A stretch of 64,000 nt of DNA from Herbiconiux sp. VKM Ac-1786 (GTDB lineage: Bacteria > Actinomycetota > Actinomycetes > Actinomycetales > Microbacteriaceae). The position numbers and the translations under genes are program-made. The DNA lies in assembly GCF_015350805.1 (NCBI RefSeq), contig NZ_JADKSG010000002.1, positions 248,001 to 312,000 on the forward strand, written 5' to 3'. Of this stretch, positions 1 to 7,209 are shown one piece after another. The first letter of the stretch is position 1. Every line of letters starts with the position of its first letter. Below the pieces are notes generated by a model. The model was not told where the DNA came from. It saw nothing but the letters and a program-made list of their open reading frames with translations, and made no database searches.

Positions 1-624
1 CTCTCGGTGCGCGCCGACGTCGACCGCATCGCCGAGCGGCTCGAGTCGACGGAGTCGCCCATCGACTTCCTGGTCAACAACGCCGGCTTCGGCATCCACG
101 GCTCGCTGCTCGAGCGCGACATCTCGATCCACGAGCGGGCGCTGTCGGTGATGTGCCTCGCGGTGCTCGTGCTCGGCGGTGCGGCCGGCCGCGCCATGAA
201 GGCCAGGCACAAGGGCACCATCCTCAACGTCTCGAGCGTCGCCGGCACCATCGCCACGGGCAACTACTCGGCCGTGAAGGCGTGGACGACGGCGTACACC
301 GAGGCGCTCGCGGTCGAGCTGAAGGGCACGGGCGTGCAGGTCACGGCGGTGCTGCCGGGCTGGGTGCGCACCGAGTTCCACGACCGGGCGGGCATCCGCA
401 CCAAGTCGATCCCCGACTTCCTCTGGCTCGACGCCGACGCGCTCGTCGAAGAGTGCCTGCGCGACGTCGCCCACGGCAAGGTGCTCTCGGTGCCCTCGAA
501 GCGGTTCCGCTTCCTCATGCTCTTCACCCGCCACCTGCCCCGCCGCACCATCCGCTGGGTCTCGGGCCGCATCTCGTCCAGCCGCAGCAAACCGATCGTG
601 CCGTCGGAGGCGAAGACCTCATGA
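1..624 (+). CDS. SDR family oxidoreductase (5' partial)
   Basis: The C-terminal 207 residues of a short-chain dehydrogenase/reductase; the reading frame is open to the window edge, so the start and the Rossmann glycine motif lie upstream. Visible landmarks are NNAG (visible residues 26-29), the catalytic-type Ser in LNVSSVAG, and the Tyr-x3-Lys pair in YSAVK (Tyr89, Lys93), followed by a PGWVRTEF segment typical of SDRs. The family uses NAD(P)H to interconvert carbonyl and hydroxyl groups; the substrate cannot be read from this fragment. The stop overlaps the ATG of the acyltransferase gene (ATGA at 621-624), so the two are probably translationally coupled. With the acyltransferase and the alkyl-DHAP-synthase-like gene downstream, a role in glycerolipid or ether-lipid metabolism is a reasonable inference. 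Confidence 0.88.
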   Translation, partial: LSVRADVDRIAERLESTESPIDFLVNNAGFGIHGSLLERDISIHERALSVMCLAVLVLGGAAGRAMKARHKGTILNVSSVAGTIATGNYSAVKAWTTAYTEALAVELKGTGVQVTAVLPGWVRTEFHDRAGIRTKSIPDFLWLDADALVEECLRDVAHGKVLSVPSKRFRFLMLFTRHLPRRTIRWVSGRISSSRSKPIVPSEAKTS

Positions 625-1355
625 TGACCCACAACCACCCGCACCTCATCCGTGCCCCCAAAGACCGCTTCACGAGCAGCGTCATGGCGAACATGCGCTT
701 CGTCGCGCAGCGGATGCTGCTGAAGCCGGTGGTCTGGTCGATCACCCGCGTGACCGTGCGCGGCCACGACGCGGTCAAGGGCGTGCAGGGTGCGTTCATC
801 GCGGTCGCGAACCACTCCAGCCACCTCGACGCGCCGCTGATCATGTGCGCGCTGCCGCGGCGCATGGGCCGGTACCTGGCGGCCGGAGCCGCTGCCGACT
901 ACTTCTTCGACATCTGGTGGCGGCGCATCCTGACCGCCCTGTTCTTCAACGCCTTCCCGATCGACCGCACCGGCACCGCGCAGAAGCAGGGCGTGTCGAA
1001 GAAGCTGCTGAACCGCGGGGTGCCGCTGCTCGTCTTCCCCGAGGGCACCCGCTCGAAGACCGGCGAGATGGCCGACTTCAAGGCCGGGGCCGCCGCCCTC
1101 TCGCTCTCCTGCAACGTGCCGCTCGTGCCCGTCGCCCTGGTCGGCGCGAGCGCCGCCATGCCGCGCGGCCGCAACTGGCCGATCCCTGGGCGCCCGCCGG
1201 TGGCGGTCGTCTTCGGGGAGCCTATGATCGGACTGCCCGGCGAGACGCCCGACCAGTTCTCCCAGCGCATCAGGGCCGAGGTGCAGCGACTGCACTCGAC
1301 CGGAGCCGCCACCGCCGACGGCTCACCCCGCAGCACCCCGAAAGGAATCGCATGA
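621..1355 (+). CDS. PlsC-type lysophospholipid acyltransferase
   Basis: A 244-residue 1-acylglycerol-3-phosphate acyltransferase family protein that would transfer an acyl chain to a lysophospholipid at the inner membrane face. The family motifs are present: NHSSHLD with His65-x4-Asp70, and EGTRS starting at Glu141. The start is placed at ATG 621 (a second ATG follows at 624) because GGAGG lies at 606-610 and the upstream gene stops at 622-624; the frame is open further upstream but that part reads as shadow of the SDR gene. The 3' end overlaps the next start (ATGA at 1352-1355). The exact acyl acceptor is unknown; with an AGPS-like neighbour, acylation of an ether-lipid precursor is possible. 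Confidence 0.9.
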   Translation: MMTHNHPHLIRAPKDRFTSSVMANMRFVAQRMLLKPVVWSITRVTVRGHDAVKGVQGAFIAVANHSSHLDAPLIMCALPRRMGRYLAAGAAADYFFDIWWRRILTALFFNAFPIDRTGTAQKQGVSKKLLNRGVPLLVFPEGTRSKTGEMADFKAGAAALSLSCNVPLVPVALVGASAAMPRGRNWPIPGRPPVAVVFGEPMIGLPGETPDQFSQRIRAEVQRLHSTGAATADGSPRSTPKGIA

Positions 1356-3085
1356 CCGACGTGAAGCACATGAAGTGGTGGGGCTGGGGCCTCGAGGGCG
1401 TCGGATTCCACTTCGAGGACAAGCCCGACTTCGCCCCCTTCGTGAAGAAGGCCGTGGCGCTCGACATCAGCGTCCCGCCGGTGCCGCCGCTGGCGTTCGA
1501 CGAGCTCACCGTCGAGCCGCCGCGCCTGACACCGTCGTTCGAGGCCGAGCTGGTCGCCATCGTCGGCGAGGCCAACTCCACCACGGATGACATGGCCCGT
1601 GTCGTGCACACCTATGGCAAGAGCATCCGCGACCTGCTGCGCGTCCGCCGCAACGAGATCGCCCGCGTGCCCGATGTCGTCGTCTACCCGGCCGACGAGG
1701 CCGAGGTGCAGCGCATCGTCGACGCGGCCATCACCGAGGGCGCCGTGCTCATCCCGTTCGGCGGCGGCAGCAACATCGCCGGCAGCCTCGAACCCCTCGC
1801 CGACGAGAAGCGCACCATCGTCTCGCTCGACCTGGGGCGCCTTCGTCGCGTGCTCGACATCGACGAGGGCTCGGGTCTCGCCCGCATCCAGGCCGGTGCC
1901 CAGGGCCCCGACCTCGAGGCGCAGCTGAACGCCCGCGGCTGGACGCTCGGTCACTTCCCCGACAGCTTCACCCACTCCACGCTCGGCGGCTGGGTCGCGA
2001 CCCGCTCCTCGGGCATGCAGAGCGACAAGTACGGCGACATCGCCGACATCGCCCGAGGCCTCCGCATGGTGCGCCCCGGCACGGTCGTCGTGCTGCGCCC
2101 CCTGCCCTCCACCTCCACCGGCCCGTCGGTGCGCGAGATGATCGTCGGCTCCGAGGGCCGCCTCGGCGTGATCACCGAGGTCACCGTGCAGGTGCACCGC
2201 CAGCCCGCCGTGCGCGAGGTTCAGGCCTACTTCTTCCCGAACTGGAAGGCCGGCCTCGCCGCCATGCACGAGATCTCGGAGTCCGACGCCTCGCCGTCGA
2301 TCACCCGGGTGTCGGATGCGCGGGAGAGCGGCTTCTCGCTGGCCACCCGCAAGGAGTCCAAGGGTGTCTCCTCGTTCGTGACGAAGACGCTCATGTCGGT
2401 GCTCCAGCGCCGCGGCTGGGTGCTCGAGGACATGTGCCTGTCGTTCATCGGCTTCGAGGGCAGCTCGTCGCACGTCGCCTACGAGAAGAAGCTCGTGTCG
2501 AAGATCGTGCGGAAGCACGGCGGCCTCGGCGTCGGCAAGGGCCCGGGCGCCCTCTACGACCAGAAGAAGTTCGACACGCCCTACCTCCGTGACTTCCTGC
2601 TCGACCGGGGTGCCGCCGCCGACGTGTCGGAGACAGCCGCCCCCTGGTCGAAGCTGCAGAAGGTCTACGACGACACCGTCGCGGCCGCGAACAAGGCCTA
2701 CGACGCCCTGGGCGTGCACGGCTGGATCATGTGCCACCTCTCGCACTCGTACCACTCCGGCGCCTGCCTCTACTTCACCTTCGCGTTCGTGCACGGCGAC
2801 GACCCGATCGCCCAGTACGAGGTCGTGAAGTCGAGCATCCAGCAGGCCTTCATCGACGCCGGCGGTACGCTGTCGCACCACCACGCGGTGGGCGTCGAGC
2901 ACTCGCCGTGGATGGAGCAGGACATCTCGGCGGGCGGCGTCGCCCTCATGCAGGGCCTGTTCGACGCGGCCGACCCGGGCCAGCAGTTCAACCCGGGCAA
3001 GATCCTCGGCACGCCGATCACGCCCGAGGAGGTCGCGGCCCGCGTCGCGCACGCCCCTCGCGCCGACGCTCCCGCCGGCCACTAG
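1352..3085 (+). CDS. FAD-binding oxidase, alkyldihydroxyacetonephosphate synthase-like
   Basis: A 577-residue VAO/PCMH-fold flavoprotein. The N-terminus begins with the MKWWGWG signature of alkyl-DHAP synthases, the FAD loop is PFGGGSN (Gly137-Asn141), a DSFTHSTLGGW segment follows, and the C-terminal part carries SHSYHSG and a His triad (His509-511) matching the HHH active-site motif of eukaryotic AGPS. Known family members exchange the acyl chain of acyl-DHAP for a fatty alcohol, forming the ether bond, or oxidise other substrates. The start is the ATG that overlaps the acyltransferase stop. Last gene of the three-gene operon; 10 bp separate it from the convergent TetR gene. AGPS-like actinobacterial proteins are mostly uncharacterised, so ether-lipid synthesis is inference. 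Confidence 0.88.
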   Translation: MTDVKHMKWWGWGLEGVGFHFEDKPDFAPFVKKAVALDISVPPVPPLAFDELTVEPPRLTPSFEAELVAIVGEANSTTDDMARVVHTYGKSIRDLLRVRRNEIARVPDVVVYPADEAEVQRIVDAAITEGAVLIPFGGGSNIAGSLEPLADEKRTIVSLDLGRLRRVLDIDEGSGLARIQAGAQGPDLEAQLNARGWTLGHFPDSFTHSTLGGWVATRSSGMQSDKYGDIADIARGLRMVRPGTVVVLRPLPSTSTGPSVREMIVGSEGRLGVITEVTVQVHRQPAVREVQAYFFPNWKAGLAAMHEISESDASPSITRVSDARESGFSLATRKESKGVSSFVTKTLMSVLQRRGWVLEDMCLSFIGFEGSSSHVAYEKKLVSKIVRKHGGLGVGKGPGALYDQKKFDTPYLRDFLLDRGAAADVSETAAPWSKLQKVYDDTVAAANKAYDALGVHGWIMCHLSHSYHSGACLYFTFAFVHGDDPIAQYEVVKSSIQQAFIDAGGTLSHHHAVGVEHSPWMEQDISAGGVALMQGLFDAADPGQQFNPGKILGTPITPEEVAARVAHAPRADAPAGH

Positions 3086-3095
3086 CCGACGGGGG

Positions 3096-3686
3096 CTACT
3101 GCGGGGGAGTGAGGGCCGGCCAGAGCAGCGTGAGCAGCCGGTCGGCCCACTCCTCGTCGGGCTCGCCGCCACGGATGACGTGGCCGACCGCCGAGCCGAG
3201 CAGCACGCTCACCACGAGCTTCACGTCGAGGCCGGCACGCAGGTCGCCCCGCGCGACGGCCTCGTCGAGGAACGAGACGAGCTGGTGGCTGCGCATCCGG
3301 ATCATGTCGCGCAGCTGCTCGGTGAACGGCGCGTCGCCGTCGTCGACCAGGATGGCGGCGACCGTGCCGCGCCCCACGATGTCCTGCACGCGCACGCGGG
3401 CGGCCCCCAGCAGCCAGTGCAGGGTGTCGTAGGTGCTCATGCCGCTCGGCAGGGTGACCTCGGTGGTCGCCGCGTCGATGGCGGCGGTCAGCAGGGCCTC
3501 GCGGTCTTCGTAGCGGCGGTAGATCGTCGTCTTCGCGACGCCCGAGGTCGCGGCCACCGCCTCGACGGTCACGCCCGCCGGCCCGCGGTCGCGCAGCAGC
3601 TGCAGCGTCGCCGCCACGATCCGCTCATCGGCGGCACCGCGCTGCGCGCCGTCGTGCTGCCCCGCGGGGGCGCCGGAGCCGCTCAT
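3096..3686 (-). CDS. TetR family transcriptional regulator
   Basis: A 196-residue TetR repressor. Residues about 20-66 form the HTH domain (RIVAATLQLL ... VAATSGVAKTTIYRRY ... REALL), followed by a helical ligand-binding domain with the look of the TetR_C_11 class. It lies convergent to the SDR/PlsC/AGPS-like operon and in tandem with a second TetR gene. The ligand and target are unknown; regulation of the adjacent lipid operon is plausible, but no operator was identified upstream of this start. Confidence 0.9.
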   Translation of the reverse strand: MSGSGAPAGQHDGAQRGAADERIVAATLQLLRDRGPAGVTVEAVAATSGVAKTTIYRRYEDREALLTAAIDAATTEVTLPSGMSTYDTLHWLLGAARVRVQDIVGRGTVAAILVDDGDAPFTEQLRDMIRMRSHQLVSFLDEAVARGDLRAGLDVKLVVSVLLGSAVGHVIRGGEPDEEWADRLLTLLWPALTPPQ

Positions 3687-3782
3687 CCTGCCATCATGCC
3701 AGTCGGCGCGGGATCTCCCCTGAGCCTTGACCGCGGAGTGCCGACGCCCTTGGGGCCGGGCGAGGCCGGCGTCGTGTACGGG

Positions 3783-4436
3783 TCAGAGGCCGCGGTCGAC
3801 CATGTCGAGGAGGCGGGAGGTCGCGAAGTCGACCATGCGGTCGTCGAGTCCGCGGAGGGGCCCGTCGATGATGAGCATGCCGAGGCCGTGCACGGTGGCC
3901 CAGGCGAGGAACTCCGCGTTCTGGCGGCGGGCGGCGGGCATGGCACCCGTCTCGACCATCGCGTCGAGGGCGATGCCGACGAGCTGGAAGGGGGTGCGGC
4001 CCGCCCGGCCCGCCTTGGCGGGGTCGAAGGCGTGGCTGAGGTCGTCGGGCACCGAGTACGCGGTGCGGAAGAGCCCGGGCTCCTCGCGGGCGAAGGCCAG
4101 GTAGCCGAGGCCCACGGCGCGCAGCATCGCGCGGGCGTCGGCCTCGGTGGGGGTTCCGCCGGGGCCGGTGGGCGGATGCTCGGCCAGCTCCCGCTCGATG
4201 CGGTCGGCCGAGAAGCCGAGGCAGCTGTCGCTCACGGCCTTCAGCAGCGCCTCCCGGTCGGCGAAGTGCCGGTAGGCCGCGTTGGGGGACACTCCGGCGC
4301 GCCGGGTCGCCTCGCGCAGTACGACGGCGTCGGGGCCGCCCTCGCGCGCCATCTCGATGCCGGCCTCGAGCAGGGCCTCGCGGAGTCCGCCGTGCCGGTA
4401 GGTCGACCGCGACGGCGGCTGCTCCTCATCGCTCAT
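3783..4436 (-). CDS. TetR family transcriptional regulator with WHG-type C-terminal domain
   Basis: A 217-residue TetR regulator. The N-terminal HTH (residues about 12-58: GLREALLEAG ... VVLREATRRAGVSPNAAYRHF) is followed by a C-terminal domain containing WATVHGL, the WHG signature shared by many actinobacterial TetR proteins. The start codon ATG at 4436 has only a weak GAAGG-like ribosome site upstream. A 17-bp palindrome at 4483-4499 in its 5' region is a candidate autoregulatory operator. The two tandem TetR genes are separated by 96 bp, and their products are not close relatives. The regulated function is unknown. Confidence 0.88.
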   Translation of the reverse strand: MSDEEQPPSRSTYRHGGLREALLEAGIEMAREGGPDAVVLREATRRAGVSPNAAYRHFADREALLKAVSDSCLGFSADRIERELAEHPPTGPGGTPTEADARAMLRAVGLGYLAFAREEPGLFRTAYSVPDDLSHAFDPAKAGRAGRTPFQLVGIALDAMVETGAMPAARRQNAEFLAWATVHGLGMLIIDGPLRGLDDRMVDFATSRLLDMVDRGL

Positions 4437-4462
4437 GCTGGACCTTCGGGGTAGGGAAGCGT

Positions 4463-4499
4463 GTCCGGGGACCGGACGCTCTTGTGGACAGCGTACACA
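4463..4499. promoter_or_regulatory. Candidate TetR operator region
   Basis: Two short inverted repeats lie upstream of the TetR start at 4436: GTCCGG-GGA-CCGGAC at 4463-4477, and TGTGGACAGCGTACACA at 4483-4499 (arms TGTG/CACA plus AC/GT, two mismatched pairs). The second resembles operators bound by TetR-family dimers. Autoregulation is inferred from position only. Confidence 0.4.
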
Positions 4500-4501
4500 T
4501 G

Positions 4502-4542
4502 GCGCCGCCGCTCCGGCCCCCGACGGGACGGAGCGGCGGCGC
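4502..4542 (-). terminator. Hairpin terminator after the coiled-coil gene
   Basis: A perfect 14-bp inverted repeat (4502-4515 with 4529-4542; arm GCGCCGCCGCTCCG) with a 13-nt loop, just beyond the 3' end of the coiled-coil gene that stops at 4557. There is no clear U-tract, which is common for actinobacterial terminators. Confidence 0.6.
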
Positions 4543-4556
4543 GGAACGAACGGACT

Positions 4557-6578
4557 CTACTCGTCGGCGCCCGCGATGGCGTTGAGCACGAGCACGGCGG
4601 AGTCGTTCGCGCCGATGGCGTACTCGCTCGTCTCGTCCTCGTCGCAGAGCTGGCCGGTGGCGATCTCCTCGATCTCGGTGACGAGGGCCTTGGCCTGCTG
4701 GAGCTCGACCTCGAGGGTCGACGCCTGGGTCGAGCGGTTCGCCTGGGCGGCCATCAGGGCGTCGCTGAGCTTCTCGCGGTCCTCGAGCGAGATGGCGGCG
4801 TCGGACAGCGCACGGTCGCGCTCGTCGGCGAGGATGCCGATCTCGGTGCGGGCGGCCCGCAGCTCGCTCTCGAGCCGGGCGACCCGGTCGCGGGCGTCGC
4901 CGAGGTCGTCGTCGCCGCTTCCGAGTCCCAGGGCCTCGAAGCCCTCGGGCTCGCGCTCGGCGTCGCGGCTCGAGGCCGTCGCGGCGGCCGACGCGGCTGC
5001 GGCCGCCGTGGCCGCCGCCGCATCCGCGTCGCGGCGGGCCTGGGCGGCCTCGGCCTGCGCCTCGGCCAGCTCGCGCTCGAGGCCGTCGACCCGGCCCCGC
5101 GCTTCGGCGAGGGCTGCTTCGTGCTCGGCCCCCGCATCCGTCGCCGGGCTCTCGTCGGCGAACGACGCCGCGGTCGCCGCGTCGCTCTCGGCCCGGGCGG
5201 CGGCCAGCTCGTTCTCGAGCTGCACGACCCGCGCGCGGCTCTGCTCGAGCTCGTCGGCGGTCTGCGCGATCGCGGCGGCCGCGCCCTCGCCGTCGGCCGA
5301 CAGGGCGGCGACGGTGGTGGCGTGGTCGGTGCGCAGCTGCTCGATCTCGGCGCCGAAACGCTCGGTGAGGGTGGTGTTCTCGCTGCGGAGCCCGTCGAGC
5401 TCGGCGGCCGCGTCGGTGCGCTGCTGCTCGAGCTCGGCCTCGTGCTGCGTGCGCAGCTGCTCGAGCTCGGCGAGGTGGGCCGCGGTGAGCTGCTCGATCT
5501 CGGCGACGTGGGCGGCGCGCAGCTGCTCGTCGTGCATCCGCAGCTGGTCGCTCTCGGAGGCGTGGCCCGCGCGCAGCTGGTCGGTCTCGGCGGCGTGCGC
5601 CTTGCGCAGCTCGTCGACCTGGGCCGCGTGCGCGGCGGTGAGCTGCTCGATCTGGCCGGAGTGCGAGGCGCTGAGCTGCTCGAGCTGGGCGACGTGCGAG
5701 CCGCGCACCTCCTCGAGCTGGGCGGCGTGCGCGGTGTGCAGGCCGGCGATCTGCACCTCGTAGCCCGAGGCCATGGCCTGGTGCTCGTCGGTGAGGCGCG
5801 CGGTGGTCGAGCTCAGCTCGGTCTGCAGGCGGCCGGTCTCGTCGAGCCGCTGGGCCTCGAGGCGGGCGGTCTCGTCGGCCAGCTGCGCCTGGAGCGCGGC
5901 GGTCTCCGAGGCGAGGCGCTGCTGCAGCGCCGTGGTCTCCGAGGCGAGGCGGGCCTGGAGGGCGAGCAGCTGCTCCTCGCGCTCGGCCAGGTCGGCGGCG
6001 GTGGAGTCGAGGGTCGCCTGGGTGCGCTCGTAGCGGGCGGTCATCTCGGCCAGGCGCTCGCTGGTGTCGGCGAGGCGCTGCTCGGCGTCGGCGCGCGCGT
6101 CGTCGCGGAGGCGCCGGTCGTCGAAGACCAGGCCGAGCTGCGAGCGGATGATCTCGAGCGGGTCGGTCTCCTCGACGTCCTCGATCGGCGGAACGGGGGG
6201 CGGCTCGTAGGCCGGGTGCGCCTTCGGGTCGATGAAGTGCTGGCGGTAGAGGTCGTCGATGACGGCGGCGTAGCGGGCCCGGAACTCGGGGGTGCCGATC
6301 TTCAGCGACGCCCCGACGAAGCTGAGGGCGGTGCGGTCGCGCCCGGTCAGCTCGTAGCCCGGGGCGGGCTCGGGGGACGGCTCGGAGGCCGGGGCCGGCT
6401 GGGCAGCCGTGGCGGTGGCGTCGTCATCGTCGTCGGACAGGCTCGCGAACAGATCGGTCTCGGGCTCGTCGGTCTCGCGTTCAGCGGTCTCGCGCCCGGC
6501 GGTCTCCGGCTCGACGGCCTGGGGGTGCGTGGTGTGGGGCCGGGTGGCGTCGGGGTCGGTGGGGGTGGCGTCGGACAT
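4557..6578 (-). CDS. Long hendecad coiled-coil protein, unknown function
   Basis: A 673-residue hypothetical protein. Residues 1-75 are acidic and Thr/Pro-rich, probably disordered. Residues about 76-165 form a short conserved-looking segment (ELTGRDRTALSFVGASLKIG, then a Pro-rich stretch). From about 165 to 640 the chain is almost entirely coiled coil. Residues 211-254 are four 11-residue repeats (LASETxALQxx type); residues 284-390 continue with 11-residue units that each begin with His (284, 295, 306, 317, 328, 339, then 349, 357, 368, 379). There is no signal peptide or membrane segment, so it is cytoplasmic. Start supported by GGAG six bases upstream of ATG 6578. DivIVA/SMC-like scaffolding is conceivable, but no family is recognised. 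Confidence 0.8.
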   Translation of the reverse strand: MSDATPTDPDATRPHTTHPQAVEPETAGRETAERETDEPETDLFASLSDDDDDATATAAQPAPASEPSPEPAPGYELTGRDRTALSFVGASLKIGTPEFRARYAAVIDDLYRQHFIDPKAHPAYEPPPVPPIEDVEETDPLEIIRSQLGLVFDDRRLRDDARADAEQRLADTSERLAEMTARYERTQATLDSTAADLAEREEQLLALQARLASETTALQQRLASETAALQAQLADETARLEAQRLDETGRLQTELSSTTARLTDEHQAMASGYEVQIAGLHTAHAAQLEEVRGSHVAQLEQLSASHSGQIEQLTAAHAAQVDELRKAHAAETDQLRAGHASESDQLRMHDEQLRAAHVAEIEQLTAAHLAELEQLRTQHEAELEQQRTDAAAELDGLRSENTTLTERFGAEIEQLRTDHATTVAALSADGEGAAAAIAQTADELEQSRARVVQLENELAAARAESDAATAASFADESPATDAGAEHEAALAEARGRVDGLERELAEAQAEAAQARRDADAAAATAAAAASAAATASSRDAEREPEGFEALGLGSGDDDLGDARDRVARLESELRAARTEIGILADERDRALSDAAISLEDREKLSDALMAAQANRSTQASTLEVELQQAKALVTEIEEIATGQLCDEDETSEYAIGANDSAVLVLNAIAGADE

Positions 6579-6644
6579 GATGCTCCTACTGGCCTCGCGG
6601 GGGTGGTGGTGAGGGCTGCCGCTCGTCGTCGCGGCTCGTCGTGA

Positions 6645-7094
6645 TCAAGGGTACTGGCCGTGCCTGAGTCCGAGGTCTCCGTCGTCGTCCTCGTCCCCGT
6701 CGCGGGCCGGGCCGCCCGGACCGGCCGGGCTGAGGCCCCGCAGCCGCTCGAGCTCGCGCCGGTCGCGCTTCGTCGGCCGCCCGGTGCCGCGGTCGCGCAC
6801 GGGCACGAAGGCGACTTCCTCGCGGGGCGGCGGCGGGGGAGTGAGATCCGCGAACAGCTCGGCGGCCACCGCGGCCGAACCGCGCTTGGCACCGAGCTTC
6901 TGCACCGTCAGGATGCGGTCGAAGCCGCTGATGCGCGCCCGCACCTCGTCGCCAGGCCGCACCGGCTGCGCCGCCTTGACCCGGTCGCCGTTCAGCTTCA
7001 CGTGACCGGCCCGGCACGCCGCGGTGGCGAGCGAGCGGGTCTTGTAGACGCGCGCAGCCCACAGCCAGCTGTCGATGCGCACGCCCTCGCTCAT
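6645..7094 (-). CDS. S4-domain RNA-binding protein (Hsp15-like)
   Basis: A 149-residue protein whose first 60 residues are an S4 domain (RIDSWLWAARVYKTRSLATAACRAGHVKLNG), the fold that binds structured RNA in ribosomal protein S4, pseudouridine synthases and Hsp15. Hsp15 family members bind the 50S subunit carrying a stalled nascent chain. The C-terminal half is basic with a Pro-rich patch and KRDRRELERL, as in actinobacterial homologues. It is followed after 66 bp by the coiled-coil gene on the same strand and is divergent from the helicase gene, sharing a 115-bp intergenic region with it. No enzymatic domain is present. Confidence 0.88.
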   Translation of the reverse strand: MSEGVRIDSWLWAARVYKTRSLATAACRAGHVKLNGDRVKAAQPVRPGDEVRARISGFDRILTVQKLGAKRGSAAVAAELFADLTPPPPPREEVAFVPVRDRGTGRPTKRDRRELERLRGLSPAGPGGPARDGDEDDDGDLGLRHGQYP

Positions 7095-7209
7095 CCGTCA
7101 AGCCTTGCACAGGCCGCCGACAGCCGGGAGGCCCCGCGGCCACCACCCTCGCGGCCGAGCGCCCGCGCCCGCACCCGGGAGCGTCGGCGGCCCGCCGTAG
7201 GCTGGGCTC

